From: Streptomyces smyrnaeus
GTDB taxonomy: Bacteria > Actinomycetota > Actinomycetes > Streptomycetales > Streptomycetaceae
Assembly: GCF_017676345.1 (NCBI RefSeq)
Contig: NZ_JAFFZM010000003.1
Coordinates: 248,001 to 312,000 of the forward strand
Reading direction: 5' to 3'
Length of the DNA: 64,000 bases
The notes beneath the pieces are model-generated. The model did no database searches and was not told the origin of the DNA. It was given only the letters and a program-made list of their open reading frames with translations. Position numbers and translations under genes: made by a program. Every line of letters begins with the position of its first letter. The stretch's first letter is position 1. Below are positions 37,386-50,078 of this stretch, piece after piece.

Positions 37386-37750
37386 TGCGCCAGTAGCCGT
37401 ACCCTCGGTTGGCCGTGCTCACGGTCGGCGGCCTCGGTGGACGCCGTGGGAGTGCCGCGGCTGAGGGCCATCTGGCCGAGTGCAGCGGCGAGTTGTGCCG
37501 GAAATGGGGTGTTGCATCCCAGGTGTGCTCTTTCGCGCATTGACCATGCCCAGCAGCCCCCGTATGCTACAAGTTGCGCTGCGGGCCTGCGTGCCTCGGA
37601 CGGAGCAGGCCGCGCTCGCATCGGCTGTATGTCCCCTCGGGTTTCCGGCTTTCCAGGCTGTCCGGCTGAGACTTGCATGTGGTGCGATCAAAGGGTCCTC
37701 GGCGTAGCAGTACCTACGACTTCATGTCCGTACCGGAGACCCTTTCCCAC
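37386..37750. other. Shared control region of the methyltransferase and rpsA
   Basis: This 365-base gap separates divergent genes. It holds the rpsA promoter at 37540-37568 and an rpsA leader of about 175 bases. Autoregulation by S1 binding to its own leader is known in E. coli; nothing here proves it. No additional gene is apparent. Confidence 0.6.
37540..37568 (+). promoter_or_regulatory. Strong housekeeping promoter of rpsA
   Basis: TTGACC (37540-37545), 17 bases, TATGCT (37563-37568) is close to the HrdB consensus (TTGACN/TANNNT) with ideal spacing. It lies about 175 bases upstream of the rpsA start, leaving a long leader. Confidence 0.8.
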
Positions 37751-39283
37751 ATGACGAGCAGCACCGAGACTTCCGCCACCACCCCGCAGGTTGCGGTCAA
37801 CGACATCGGTTCCGAGGAAGCCTTCCTCGCCGCGATCGACGAGACGATCAAGTACTTCAACGACGGCGACATCGTCGACGGCGTCATCGTGAAGGTCGAC
37901 CGGGACGAGGTCCTGCTCGACATCGGTTACAAGACCGAAGGTGTCATCCCTTCCCGAGAGCTGTCGATCAAGCACGACGTCGACCCGAACGAGGTCGTCG
38001 CCGTCGGTGACGAGATCGAGGCCCTCGTCCTCCAGAAGGAGGACAAGGAGGGACGCCTGATCCTCTCGAAGAAGCGCGCCCAGTACGAGCGTGCCTGGGG
38101 CACCATCGAGAAGATCAAGGAAGAAGACGGCATCGTCACCGGTACCGTCATCGAGGTCGTCAAGGGCGGCCTCATCCTCGACATCGGCCTGCGCGGCTTC
38201 CTCCCGGCCTCCCTGGTCGAGATGCGCCGTGTCCGCGACCTCCAGCCGTACGTCGGCAAGGAGCTCGAAGCCAAGATCATCGAGCTCGACAAGAACCGCA
38301 ACAACGTGGTCCTCTCCCGCCGCGCCTGGCTGGAGCAGACCCAGAGCGAGGTCCGCCAGACCTTCCTCACCACCCTCCAGAAGGGCCAGGTGCGCTCCGG
38401 CGTCGTCTCCTCCATCGTCAACTTCGGTGCCTTCGTGGACCTGGGTGGCGTCGACGGTCTGGTGCACGTCTCCGAGCTGTCCTGGAAGCACATCGACCAC
38501 CCCTCCGAGGTCGTCGAGGTCGGCCAGGAGGTCACGGTCGAGGTCCTGGACGTCGACATGGACCGCGAGCGCGTTTCCCTGTCGCTCAAGGCGACCCAGG
38601 AAGACCCGTGGCAGCAGTTCGCCCGGACCCACCAGATCGGCCAGGTCGTTCCCGGCAAGGTCACCAAGCTGGTGCCGTTCGGTGCGTTCGTCCGCGTCGA
38701 CGAGGGCATCGAGGGCCTGGTCCACATCTCCGAGCTGGCCGAGCGCCACGTGGAGATCCCGGAGCAGGTCGTCCAGGTCAACGACGAGATCTTCGTCAAG
38801 GTCATCGACATCGACCTGGAGCGCCGCCGCATCAGCCTCTCGCTGAAGCAGGCCAACGAGTCCTTCGGTGCGGACCCGACCGCGGTCGAGTTCGACCCGA
38901 CGCTCTACGGCATGGCCGCGTCCTACGACGACCAGGGCAACTACATCTACCCCGAGGGCTTCGACCCGGAGGCCAACGACTGGCTGCCGGGTTACGAGAA
39001 GCAGCGCGAGGAGTGGGAGCGCCAGTACGCCGAGGCGCAGGCGCGCTTCGAGCAGCACCAGGCGCAGGTCATCAAGTCCCGCGAGGCCGACGAGCAGGCC
39101 GCGGCCGAGGGTGCGACCGGCGGCAGCGCCGGCGCCTCGCAGGGCGGCGGCGGTGGTGGCGGCGGCCAGGGCGGTGGCGGCGGCTCCTACTCGTCCGAGG
39201 GTTCGGAAGAGGACTCGGGGGCCCTGGCCTCCGACGAGGCGCTCGCCGCGCTCCGCGAGAAGCTGGCCGGTGGCCAGAGCTGA
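37751..39283 (+). CDS. rpsA: 30S ribosomal protein S1
   Basis: A 510-residue RNA-binding protein of the small subunit that helps mRNA docking. Four S1 domains follow one another (about 38-105, 123-190, 208-278, 295-365); domains three and four carry [21 protein letters not shown] and [22 protein letters not shown]. The C-terminal 140 residues are actinobacterial: an acidic/Gln-rich helix and a Gly-rich stretch before the end [14 protein letters not shown] 37751 ([20 protein letters not shown]) is the usual family start; the frame extends further upstream without homology. Confidence 0.97.
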   Translation: MTSSTETSATTPQVAVNDIGSEEAFLAAIDETIKYFNDGDIVDGVIVKVDRDEVLLDIGYKTEGVIPSRELSIKHDVDPNEVVAVGDEIEALVLQKEDKEGRLILSKKRAQYERAWGTIEKIKEEDGIVTGTVIEVVKGGLILDIGLRGFLPASLVEMRRVRDLQPYVGKELEAKIIELDKNRNNVVLSRRAWLEQTQSEVRQTFLTTLQKGQVRSGVVSSIVNFGAFVDLGGVDGLVHVSELSWKHIDHPSEVVEVGQEVTVEVLDVDMDRERVSLSLKATQEDPWQQFARTHQIGQVVPGKVTKLVPFGAFVRVDEGIEGLVHISELAERHVEIPEQVVQVNDEIFVKVIDIDLERRRISLSLKQANESFGADPTAVEFDPTLYGMAASYDDQGNYIYPEGFDPEANDWLPGYEKQREEWERQYAEAQARFEQHQAQVIKSREADEQAAAEGATGGSAGASQGGGGGGGGQGGGGGSYSSEGSEEDSGALASDEALAALREKLAGGQS

Positions 39284-39308
39284 CAGCTCGCACGGCGCAA
39301 GCCGGAAC

Positions 39309-39339
39309 GAGGCCCGCATCCCTCAGGGGTGCGGGCCTC
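39309..39339 (+). terminator. rpsA terminator
   Basis: GAGGCCCGCATCCC (39309-39322) pairs with GGGGTGCGGGCCTC (39326-39339) over 14 positions with one G-T pair, loop TCA, followed by GCCCCTTTTC. It lies 26 bases after the stop. Confidence 0.9.
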
Positions 39340-39563
39340 GCCCCTTTTCCGGAGGCTGCTGCCCCGCGCCGGGTGCGTGCCTTTCCCCGCGCCGCGTGCC
39401 TTTCCCTGCCGCGGCTCGCCCTCGCCTCCTGCGCCGCCCTCTTCCGGCCCCAGCCCTTCTCCCTCCCTCCCTCCCTCCCTCTCCTGCGGGCCTCACCTTC
39501 CTTCCGCGTGGCGCTGGCGTACCGGGAGGGAATGCCGTATGGGGCAGTGGCGTTGGGAGAGGT

Positions 39564-40544
39564 ATGGCACACAAGCGGGAAGCTATGTACGCGTGGGATC
39601 AGGCCGGACTCGACGCAGTGGACGCGATCGTCGGGGAGCCGGACAGTGCCGGGCTCGTGATGCTGTACCACTTCGAGGGCTTCATGGACGCCGGTGACAC
39701 CGGTGACCAGATCGTGGAGCGGCTGCTGGACAGCCAGCCGTACATCACCGTGGCCCGCTTCGATGTCGACCGCCTGCTCGACTACCGCGCGCGCCGCCCG
39801 ATGATGACGTTCCGCCGGGACCGCTGGGTGGCCTATGAGACACCCCGGCTGGAGCTGCGGCTGTTGCGGGACGCGACGGACGCGCCGTTCCTGCTGCTGT
39901 CCGGCCCGGAGCCGGACAACGAGTGGGAGGGCTTCACGGCGGCGGTCTGCGAGATCGTGGACCGGGTGCGTGCCCGGCTGTCGGTCACGTTCCACGGCAT
40001 CCCCATGGGTGTCCCCCACACGCGCCCCGTGGGTCTCACCCCGCACGGCAACCGCACCGATCTGGTGCCGGGCCAGGGGTCCGTCTTCGACGAGGCGCAG
40101 GTCCCCGGGAGCGCGGCGGCGCTGACCGAGCTGCGGCTGGCGGAGAGTGGTCACGACGTACTCGGCGTCGTCGCCCATGTGCCGCACTACATCGCACGCT
40201 CCACCTATCCGGACGCCGCACTGGTCGTCACCGAGGCGATCACGTCCGCGACCGGCCTGGTCCTCCCTGAGGTGGCGCACGGGCTGCGTACGGAGGCGCT
40301 GCGGACGCAGAACGAGATCGAGCGGCAGCTGGCGGAGGGGGACGAGGAACTGGTGTCGGTCGTCCGCGGCCTTGAACAGCAGTACGACGCGGTGGCGGGC
40401 GCCGAGACGCGCGGCAACCTGGTGGCCGAGCCGGCCGAGCTGCCCTCCGCCGAGGAGCTGGGCGCCGTCTTCGAACAGTTCCTCGCCGACCGGGAGAGCC
40501 AGCAGGGCCCCGGCCCCGACGGCGACCGCGGGCAACAGGACTGA
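39564..40544 (+). CDS. PAC2-family protein (proteasome assembly chaperone-like fold)
   Basis: A 326-residue cytoplasmic protein. Family landmarks are [20 protein letters not shown] near residue 30, [14 protein letters not shown] near 120, and the invariant [20 protein letters not shown] near 150; the C-terminal part is a helical acidic region. Eukaryotic PAC2 helps build the proteasome; the role in actinobacteria is open. The ATG at 39564 follows GGGAGAGG closely; the in-frame ATG at 39585 (MYAWDQ) is an alternative. The upstream gap (39284-39563) holds the rpsA terminator and a pyrimidine-rich tract of CCCT repeats near 39460-39485. Confidence 0.9.
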   Translation: MAHKREAMYAWDQAGLDAVDAIVGEPDSAGLVMLYHFEGFMDAGDTGDQIVERLLDSQPYITVARFDVDRLLDYRARRPMMTFRRDRWVAYETPRLELRLLRDATDAPFLLLSGPEPDNEWEGFTAAVCEIVDRVRARLSVTFHGIPMGVPHTRPVGLTPHGNRTDLVPGQGSVFDEAQVPGSAAALTELRLAESGHDVLGVVAHVPHYIARSTYPDAALVVTEAITSATGLVLPEVAHGLRTEALRTQNEIERQLAEGDEELVSVVRGLEQQYDAVAGAETRGNLVAEPAELPSAEELGAVFEQFLADRESQQGPGPDGDRGQQD

Positions 40545-40582
40545 ACGCGGGGCCCGCGCGGGCACCGTATACCGTGTGCCGC

Positions 40583-41179
40583 ATGGTGAAGGTGGGTCTG
40601 ACGGGCGGGATCGGCGCGGGCAAGAGCGAGGTGTCGCGGCTGTTCGCCGAGTGCGGAGCGGTCATCGTCGACGCCGACCGGATCGCACGGGAGGTCGTGG
40701 AACCGGGGACCCCGGGTCTGGCGGCGGTCGTCGCCGAGTTCGGCGAGGAGGTACTGGCGCCGGACGGCAGCCTGGACCGGCCGCGTCTGGGCTCCCTCGT
40801 CTTCGCCGACCCCGACCGGCTGGCCGCCCTGAACGCGATCGTCCACCCGCTGGTGGGGGAGCGCTCCGCCGAGTTGGAGCGGGCGGCACGGCAGGCCGAC
40901 GAGGCCGCGGTCGTCATCCACGATGTGCCGCTGCTGGTGGAGAACGGACTCGCTCCGCTGTACGACAAGGTCGTCGTCGTGGACGCCGCGCCCGAGACCC
41001 AGCTCGACCGGTTGGTGCGGCTGCGCGGTATGACGCACCAGGACGCACGTGCCCGGATGGCGGCGCAGGCGAGCCGCGCCCAGCGGCTGGCGGTCGCGGA
41101 CCATGTGATCGACAACGACGGGCCGCTGGCGGAACTGGCTCCCCGGGTGCGCCGGGTCTGGGAAGAGCTGCACGGCTGA
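40583..41179 (+). CDS. coaE: Dephospho-CoA kinase
   Basis: A 198-residue P-loop kinase that phosphorylates the 3'-OH of dephospho-CoA, the last step of coenzyme A synthesis. The P-loop is [19 protein letters not shown], the catalytic Asp region is [16 protein letters not shown], and the lid region contains [15 protein letters not shown]. The short form lacks the C-terminal UPF0157 extension found in mycobacterial CoaE. ATG 40583 is preferred over the upstream ATG at 40574. It lies 38 bases after the PAC2 gene and may share its transcript. Confidence 0.96.
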   Translation: MVKVGLTGGIGAGKSEVSRLFAECGAVIVDADRIAREVVEPGTPGLAAVVAEFGEEVLAPDGSLDRPRLGSLVFADPDRLAALNAIVHPLVGERSAELERAARQADEAAVVIHDVPLLVENGLAPLYDKVVVVDAAPETQLDRLVRLRGMTHQDARARMAAQASRAQRLAVADHVIDNDGPLAELAPRVRRVWEELHG

Positions 41180-41324
41180 CGGGCGGCAGTTCCGGCGGCG
41201 GAATCCGTTCGCCCCGCCCGTGCGCGGGGCATATGCTCCCCAGCCTCCGGCCGGGGACGCCCAGGGAATGGTCATGGGCAGCTCGATGTTGTGCCGGGGC
41301 GAGAGCCGAAGGAAGGGCAGTGTT

Positions 41325-41720
41325 GTGACGAGCCCCGAGACGAACCTCATCCAGTTCCGAGCGGCGGAGCAGCTGCTGGCAGCGCGCGACCCGCGCGGAG
41401 CGGTCGACCTTCTGGACAATGTGATCGAAGAGCACCCCGAGCACCGGGGCGCTCGTCTGCTGCGCGCCCGCGCGTACTTTCTCCAAGCCCGCCTCCACTC
41501 GGCCGAGCAGGAGTTCGAGTGGGTGTTGGAGCGCGAGCCCGACAACGCGTACGCCCACTTCGCGCTGGCCCGCACACTGCAGCGGGCCGCCCGGGACGAC
41601 GAGGCGCGGGCCCACTTCAAGCTCGCCGCCGCGCTCAACCCGCGGCCGGACTTCGTGGAGGCCGCGGGGTTCGACAGCTTCGAGCCGCCGCAGTCCGGTA
41701 CGACGGATCTCGGCAACTGA
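41325..41720 (+). CDS. Tetratricopeptide-repeat protein
   Basis: A 131-residue protein made of about three TPR-like helical hairpins. The second and third repeats are clearest: ARLLRARAYFLQARLHSAEQ with PDNAYAHFALARTLQRAARD. This scaffold binds partner peptides; the partner is unknown. GTG 41325 is chosen because GGAAGGG lies about eight bases upstream and the helical part starts right after; ATG 41274 in the same frame would add 17 unlikely residues. It is conserved downstream of coaE in Streptomyces as I recall. Confidence 0.85.
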   Translation: MTSPETNLIQFRAAEQLLAARDPRGAVDLLDNVIEEHPEHRGARLLRARAYFLQARLHSAEQEFEWVLEREPDNAYAHFALARTLQRAARDDEARAHFKLAAALNPRPDFVEAAGFDSFEPPQSGTTDLGN

Positions 41721-41791
41721 GCGACGGGCCACCCGGCAGTCGGGCAGCGGAGGCCTGCCTCGCACCGCCCGGCGGGGCCGCGTGCGCCTCG

Positions 41792-42343
41792 TCACCGCGG
41801 CTGGGCCTGCTCCCGAGCCCAGCGGGCGAGCGTGGCGAAGTCGTCCTCGCGCAGCCCGAACCGGGGATCCACATGGTGGAGGAGGGCCGGCCCGGGGTGA
41901 TGGGCGCCGACGAACCGGCGCTCCCTCGCCGTCAGCGCGTCGTCCACCCACGCGAAGGGCCGCCCGGCCGCCCACTCCACCACGTGCCGGGTCTTGAACA
42001 GCAGTCCGTCCAGCTCCGGCACGATCTTCTCGGGCCACTCGACCACCGGCAGCCGCGGCAGCCCCAGCAGCGGTCCGATGTACTCGTTGGCCTCGGCGGC
42101 CCAGGTCGTCGCCCAGACGAGGTCATAGCCCAGCCCCAGCAGCCGCTTCCCGTGCGCGGCGTTCAGCCGCACGCGCAGTGGCCGTACATCCCGTCCCGCC
42201 GCCTCCCGTCGTGCCGCATAGCTGGGTGGCAGCATCCGGTGCGTGCGGTAGCCGCGTGGGCGGCGTGGCCAACGCGCCGCGAACGGGTTGAGCGGACCGT
42301 CGACGTCCAGCATGAGCAGCGGCCGTCGCGTCTCCTCGGTCAT
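41792..42343 (-). CDS. HAD-like hydrolase
   Basis: A 183-residue protein whose first motif, LLMLDVDGPLNPFAARW, has the two Asp residues of the haloacid-dehalogenase nucleophile loop; the second motif region is DLVWATTWAAEANEYIG, and the third acidic motif FAWVDDALTARER completes the active site. The natural phosphorylated substrate is unknown. The start codon overlaps the stop of the amidase gene by one base (TGATG), so translation is coupled and the two proteins may act in one pathway. Confidence 0.85.
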   Translation of the reverse strand: MTEETRRPLLMLDVDGPLNPFAARWPRRPRGYRTHRMLPPSYAARREAAGRDVRPLRVRLNAAHGKRLLGLGYDLVWATTWAAEANEYIGPLLGLPRLPVVEWPEKIVPELDGLLFKTRHVVEWAAGRPFAWVDDALTARERRFVGAHHPGPALLHHVDPRFGLREDDFATLARWAREQAQPR

Positions 42344-43728
42344 CAGTACGCCCCCGCCCCTGTCGTTCCGGCTGCGCGTGTCGTTTCAGCTGCGCCTGTC
42401 GATTCAGCTGTCGCTTTCGCTTCGACTGCCGCTGTCGTCTCGGCTGCTGCCGCGACGGCCAGGAGGTCGGCCTCCCGGCCGGGCGGTGCCACGAGTTGCA
42501 GACCGACCGGCTGACCGGCGGCCGTCCGCCCGGCGGGGATGCTGATCGCCGGGTGCCCGGTGATATTGAACGCCCAGGTGAGGGCCACGCTCATGAGCTC
42601 TCCCGGTCCGTCGTGACCGTGCGGCGGGTTGGGGGTGGTGGGGGTGGCGAGCAGCTCCGCCTCGGCGAAGAGACGGTCCACTCCCGCAGTGAGGGCCGCG
42701 ACGGTGGTGGCGACCGGCCGGTGGTGTACCGCGCCGTGGAGGTCGGCGCGAAGGGCCTGCCAGCAGTCGCCCGGATCCGGCAACCGGACGGTCGCGGAGT
42801 GCGGGGCGACGATCCCGGCCCGGGCCAGGCCGGTCAGGAACGCACGCGCTGCGGCGGCGACGGACGGCTGTGTGTCCGCGAAACCCAGCGTCGCGGACCA
42901 CACCGTTCGCAGCGGCCGTGCCGGCGGTACGGGTGGTGCCGGTGCTGCGGGTGCCGCCGGTGCCCCCGGTGGCGGCAGGGCGGCGGTTCCGGTGAGTGCG
43001 CAGAGGTAGGCGGCCGCGTCGGCCGCCGTACGCGCCAGCGGTCCTGGCACGCTCCGCCGGGCGCGGTAGGCGGGGCGCCCCGGCAGGGGCAGCAACCCGC
43101 CGGTCGGTTTCAAGCCCACCACGGCGCACCAGGCGGCCGGAATCCGCACGGATCCCGCACCGTCGCTTCCGGTGGCGAGCGGCACCATCCCCGCCGCGAC
43201 AGCCGCTGCCGACCCGGCGGACGAGCCGCCGGGACTCCGGTCGGGGTCATGGGGATTGCGGGTGGGGCCGCGGTCGGTGGCGCCCCAGGTCTGCCACCGG
43301 GTGCCCGCACCGGGTGTCGCGGTGGCGCCCACCGGTACGCAGCCTGCCGCCATCAGTCGGCTCACATGCCGCGACGAGAGGGAACGGGTGCCCTTGACCG
43401 CGAGCGGCACCCCGGCGAGCGGCAGCCGGTCGCCCGCCCGGACGGATCGGTCGACGGCCGCAGCCTGCTCCAGCGCCTGTACGGTCCACACCTGGGTGAA
43501 CGCCCGTATCGGCTCGTCCACTTCGGCGATCCGTGCCAGCGCCGTCCGCACCACCTCGCGGGCGGTCAGCCTGCCCGCGCCGACCTCGGCGGCGATCTGT
43601 GCGGCGGACATACCGCCGTACGCGGCGCTGCCGGTCCCACCGGACTCCGACGCGGTCTGCGCGGCCACGCTGTGCGTGTTCACCCCGTCCACCCCCGCCC
43701 TCCCGTCCGCCCGCAGCATCCCGTCCAT
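42343..43728 (-). CDS. Amidase (amidase-signature family)
   Basis: A 461-residue serine hydrolase with the Ser-cisSer-Lys triad: Lys in [14 protein letters not shown], cis-Ser in [16 protein letters not shown], nucleophile Ser in [15 protein letters not shown]. The substrate cannot be read from the sequence. Compared with GatA it lacks about 20 residues in the middle and has an Ala/Pro-rich insertion near residue 270. Its C-terminal 30 residues are low-complexity Ala/Thr/Glu ([15 protein letters not shown]) and come from imperfect short repeats. It is divergent from the amyloid-motif gene 80 bases away. Confidence 0.9.
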   Translation of the reverse strand: MDGMLRADGRAGVDGVNTHSVAAQTASESGGTGSAAYGGMSAAQIAAEVGAGRLTAREVVRTALARIAEVDEPIRAFTQVWTVQALEQAAAVDRSVRAGDRLPLAGVPLAVKGTRSLSSRHVSRLMAAGCVPVGATATPGAGTRWQTWGATDRGPTRNPHDPDRSPGGSSAGSAAAVAAGMVPLATGSDGAGSVRIPAAWCAVVGLKPTGGLLPLPGRPAYRARRSVPGPLARTAADAAAYLCALTGTAALPPPGAPAAPAAPAPPVPPARPLRTVWSATLGFADTQPSVAAAARAFLTGLARAGIVAPHSATVRLPDPGDCWQALRADLHGAVHHRPVATTVAALTAGVDRLFAEAELLATPTTPNPPHGHDGPGELMSVALTWAFNITGHPAISIPAGRTAAGQPVGLQLVAPPGREADLLAVAAAAETTAAVEAKATAESTGAAETTRAAGTTGAGAY

Positions 43729-43808
43729 GCCCGCCCCGGGGGCAGGGGGAAACGGTACAACCCGGTGCGGTCTGGCGGGGTCGCACCGGGCGATCTACCG
43801 TGTGCCGT

Positions 43809-44204
43809 ATGGACGTTGCCGCCGCACTCACTCTCGCCGGTACCGCTGCCGCAGCCGCCACCGGCGGTGCCGCAAGCGCGGCCGGCCAGTCCGCCTGGGA
43901 GTCCCTGCTGTCGCTCGTCCGACGGGTGGGCGGCAGGCGGGCCGACGGCGAGCTCCAGGACGGCCGGCTGACGGCCGTCGATCCGGCCGACGGCGAGCAG
44001 GTGCGGGCCCTGACCGGCTGGCTCGGCGAGCAGGCACGGGCCGATGAGGAGTTCGCGGCGCTGCTGTGCGGATGGGCCGAACGGCACGCCCCGGTGCTGC
44101 GAGCCGAACACTCCGAGGTCCACAACACCGTGTCGGGCTCCGCGCACATCAACGGCACCGTCGTCCAGGCCCGTGACATCAACGGCGGTATCAACCTGGG
44201 CTGA
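43809..44204 (+). CDS. Small protein with a C-terminal RHIM-like amyloid signalling motif
   Basis: A 131-residue protein in two parts. Residues 1-100 are helical: an Ala/Gly-rich hydrophobic start, then SAWESLLSLVRRVGGR, a short Gly/Asp turn, and two amphipathic helices ending in AERHAPVLRAEHSE. The last 25 residues switch abruptly to beta-prone sequence: NTVSGSAHINGTVVQARDI followed by NGGINLG. The pattern N-x-V-x-G...G-x-VVQA-x-x-I-x-GG matches what I know of actinobacterial RHIM-like amyloid motifs (BASS3 type), which nucleate assembly between NLR-like receptors and effector proteins. The N-terminal part resembles the small helical domain often attached to such motifs. No NTPase or TPR receptor with the same motif is in the window. 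Function is inferred, not shown. Confidence 0.7.
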   Translation: MDVAAALTLAGTAAAAATGGAASAAGQSAWESLLSLVRRVGGRRADGELQDGRLTAVDPADGEQVRALTGWLGEQARADEEFAALLCGWAERHAPVLRAEHSEVHNTVSGSAHINGTVVQARDINGGINLG

Positions 44205-44232
44205 CCAGCGGCTCCCTTGATCGTCAGCATGA

Positions 44233-44255
44233 TTGTCAGTGGCCGCTCCTAGACT
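44233..44255 (+). promoter_or_regulatory. RecA-NDp (PafBC-type) DNA-damage promoter of the SNF2 operon
   Basis: TTGTCAGTGGC (44233-44243), six bases, TAGACT (44250-44255). This is an exact match to the actinobacterial RecA-independent damage motif, TTGTC(A/G)GTG-N8-TANNNT. The predicted start is near 44262, about 17 bases before the GTG at 44279. Confidence 0.85.
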
Positions 44256-44278
44256 CGCCTGCGAGGTCGAAGTCAGGT

Positions 44279-47319
<3,041 letters not shown>

Positions 47320-47323
<4 letters not shown>

Positions 47324-48798
47324 GCGGCGGCGTACCGGCCCTGGAGGGGGCAACGGGCCGGCCGCAGGCGAGCGGTGCCGAGAGTGTGGGCAGCGCCTGG
47401 CTGCGCGCGATGGAGGGAGCGGCACGGGATACGGCCCGGCTGGAGCGAGGGCGTGCCTACGCGCGCGCCGGCTGGGGAAGCTCCGGGGCCGGTGCCGGGC
47501 GCGGGGGAGTGTCCGCGGTGCGATGCGGGCCGGGGCGCGTCACGGCGTATGTGCACGGCAGCCGCCCCCGCCCCTACCGCGCGGAATGGCGGTTGCCCGT
47601 GCTCTCGGCCCAGGAGTGGGACACCTTCCTGGCGGCGGTCGCGGCCCGCCCGGTGGCTGCGGCGGCGCTGCTGGACGGGGAGATACCGCCCGGCGTGGTG
47701 GCCGTGGCGCGGTCGGTGGGTGTGCGGCTCCTCCCCGACGCGGGAGAGCTCGTCCCCGCCTGCAGCTGCCCGGACCAGGGGCACCCGTGCAAGCACGCGG
47801 CGGCGCTCGGCTACGAGACCGGCCGGCTGCTGGAGGCCGACCCATGGGCACTGTTGCTGGTGCGCGGCCGGGGAGCGGATGCCGTACGGGAGGAAGTGGC
47901 CCGCAGGAGCGCGGGGCAGGCGGGCGCCGTTCCGGCGGCGCCGGCCGGCTCGTCCGGGGTCCCTGACGCCCCCGAAGAGGGGCGCCCCGAGCCGGCCGTC
48001 GGCTCTGCGCCCCCGCACGGCCGGAGTGGCGAGAAGGTGGCCGCCCTGCTGCCCGAGCGGCAGCAGCCGCCCAGCACCGTGCCCGCGGCAAAGGTGTTCG
48101 CCACCTCCGTACGGCCGCCTCTGCCCGAGCCGCTGCCGCTGCCGGACGTTGCGGCCGAGTCGGTCGTCTACCCCGACCTGCCGGGCGCGCCCAGTGCCGA
48201 CGCTCTCATGTTCCTGGCGACCGACGCGGCCACTCGGGCTCGGCTCGCCCTCGCGGCGGTCCCGGCGGCACAGGGCGACGGCGAGGAGGGGAACGGAGGC
48301 GAGCCCGGCGGCGGCGAGGGAAGCGGCGGTGAGGGAGGCGTCGACCCGCTCTCCGAGCTCTCGCTCTGGCACGACACCATCCGCCTCGCGGCCACCCATC
48401 CGCAGCTGACCGGGCGCCGTACCCTCTCCTCGCTCTTCGCCGGTCTGGCGCGGTCGGCGGGCCGGGACGCGCTGGAGCTGGCCCGGGCCGCCGCGGCCTG
48501 GCGCCAGGGCGGTCCGGCGGGGCTCGTGGTGCTGGAAGCCGACTGGGATCCGCCCGCGGGCGATTTCGACCGCGGGCGCAGCGCCCTGGCGTCCCTGGGC
48601 ATCGTGATGACCATTCACCGCAACCACCTCACCCACGCCGCCCGCCCCGTCCAACTCCGGTACGGGCGGGACGGCCGCTGGTATCCCTACCGGGCGGGCC
48701 CCGAGGAGGCCGGGCAACCGGACGCCCCCGACTGGTGGCCGGAAGGCCCCTCCGCAGCCGATCCGGTGCAGGCTCTCACCGGGCTCCGGGAGCATTGA
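47320..48798 (+). CDS. SWIM zinc-finger protein
   Basis: A 492-residue protein with a SWIM zinc finger near residues 145-160: the C-x-C-x6-C-x-H pattern ACSCPDQGHPCKHAAAL. This small module binds DNA or protein, and in bacteria usually accompanies an SNF2 helicase. The N-terminal 140 residues carry the repeated RGRAYARAG and RPYRAEWRLPVLS segments of the family. The C-terminal half is Pro/Gly-rich, then a helical part containing TLSSLFAGLARSAGRDALELA. GTG 47320 overlaps the SNF2 stop by three bases, so the two are translated together, probably as one complex induced by DNA damage. Confidence 0.9.
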
Positions 48799-49191
48799 CC
48801 GCTCAGGGCCCGCCCCAGTCGGCCGCGTAGCGTCCGCCCTTCGGGCTCTTCCTCGTCCCGCACCTGCCGGGGCCGCCGGTCGTCGCCGTGACCGTCATCA
48901 CGGCCCGCCCGTGCGGGCAGCTGTGGCTTGCGGTCGAGCGTGGCTCGCCGGCGAGCGCCGGATGGGGTCAATATCCGTGCGCCGACCGGGAGATGAGTCG
49001 GGGTCACTGAGCGGGTTCCGACCGTCGAGGGTCGTTCGTCGTCCCGCCCTGCCCGGTCCCCCGGGCCCACGCCCGCCCTGGTGGCCCCGGCCCATGGCCC
49101 CCGGTCGGGCGTTCTGTCATCTGTGGCGAGTACTCTGCGCCGAACGCACAGACAGCGCCGTACAACGCGGCGAGGAGCGAGGAGCGGTCCG
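48799..49191. other. Long gap between the SWIM gene and the membrane-domain gene
   Basis: No convincing gene in this 393-base stretch. It is GC-rich with several partial inverted repeats (for example CGGCCCGCCCGTGCGGG near 48900). A TACTCT at 49131-49136, with CTGTCA 17 bases before it, could be the -10 of the next gene; the match is weak. A second AT-richer spot (GGGGTCAATATCC near 48964) may hold another promoter. Confidence 0.35.
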
Positions 49192-49926
49192 ATGGCCTTT
49201 CGTAAGGCGACGATGAAGAAGCAGGTGGCCGAGGCCATTGCCCAACAGGCGCCCGGGGACCGGCCGCTGGTCTCGGTCGGAGCCGTCGCGGGTCCGACCC
49301 CGTGGCTGAGCGTCGGTTTCCTCGGTCTGATCGGCCAATTCCTGATCAAGTACTACTTCATCACGGTCACCGAACAGGCCCTCCTGGTGCAGCGGATGTC
49401 CCGTTTCTCGCAGCGGCCGAAGGAGATCGTGCACGCCATCCCGCGCGACCAGGCCCGCTCCCTCTTCGGCGAGATCCAGCTCAACCCGCTGTGGAGCTTC
49501 TACCACATGGCGCTGCCGGGCGAGGCCAAGCCGGTGCGCATCAACGTCCACCGCATGTGGCGCAACGAGTTGGAGGAACTGCTCGCCGTCGTCGGCGGCG
49601 CACCGGGCCAGCAGGGCGCTCCGCAGGGGTACGCGCCGCAGCAGGGGTACGCTCCCCCGGCCCAGCCCCAGCAGGGCTACGCGCCTCAGCCCCCGCAGGG
49701 CCAGCCGCAGGGCCAGCCCTATGCCCAGCCCCAGGCCCCCGGCGGCTACCAGCAGCAGCAACCCCAGCAGCCCCAGCCCGGCCAGCAGTACAACGCCCCG
49801 CAGGCTCCCGGTGCCCCGGCGGCCCCGCCCCAGCAGTACCAGCCGCAGCCCGGCCAGTACTACGGCGCTCCGGGCCAGCAGCAGGGCGGTGCCCCCGCCG
49901 ACCCCCGCAGCAACCCGTACGGGTGA
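49192..49926 (+). CDS. Conserved protein with Gln/Pro/Gly-rich C-terminal tail
   Basis: A 244-residue protein. The first 135 residues form a compact domain with one hydrophobic segment (LSVGFLGLIGQFLIKYYFI) that may be buried or membrane-associated, followed by EQALLVQRMSRFSQRPKEIV, a pattern of PH-like YvbH/GRAM type domains. The remaining 110 residues are almost only Gln, Pro, Gly, Ala and Tyr, built from about ten imperfect QGYAPQQ/QPQGQPYA units, and are likely disordered. ATG 49192 follows GAGGAGCG. Function unknown; the tail may promote clustering. Confidence 0.8.
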   Translation: MAFRKATMKKQVAEAIAQQAPGDRPLVSVGAVAGPTPWLSVGFLGLIGQFLIKYYFITVTEQALLVQRMSRFSQRPKEIVHAIPRDQARSLFGEIQLNPLWSFYHMALPGEAKPVRINVHRMWRNELEELLAVVGGAPGQQGAPQGYAPQQGYAPPAQPQQGYAPQPPQGQPQGQPYAQPQAPGGYQQQQPQQPQPGQQYNAPQAPGAPAAPPQQYQPQPGQYYGAPGQQQGGAPADPRSNPYG

Positions 49927-49964
49927 TGCTCGCCGACTGCTCGCCGACCGGCTGACCCCTTCGA

Positions 49965-49995
49965 ACGGCGCCGCGTTCTTCCGACGCGGCGCCGT
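49965..49995 (+). terminator. Terminator hairpin after the Gln/Pro-rich protein gene
   Basis: ACGGCGCCGCGT (49965-49976) pairs with ACGCGGCGCCGT (49984-49995) over 12 bases around TCTTCCG, 38 bases after the stop. Confidence 0.8.
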
Positions 49996-50078
49996 CGGTG
50001 TGTCCGCGACGCTGTCGTGACGACGCCCTGCGTGGCCCCCAGGATCAACGCCGGTCGGCGGCCGATAGCTTTGGGGTC

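Noticed and set aside
49114-49136. A fifth RecA-NDp promoter before the Gln/Pro-rich protein gene
   Set aside because: CTGTCATCTGT with TACTCT keeps only the TGTCA core; GTG is missing, so the match is too weak.
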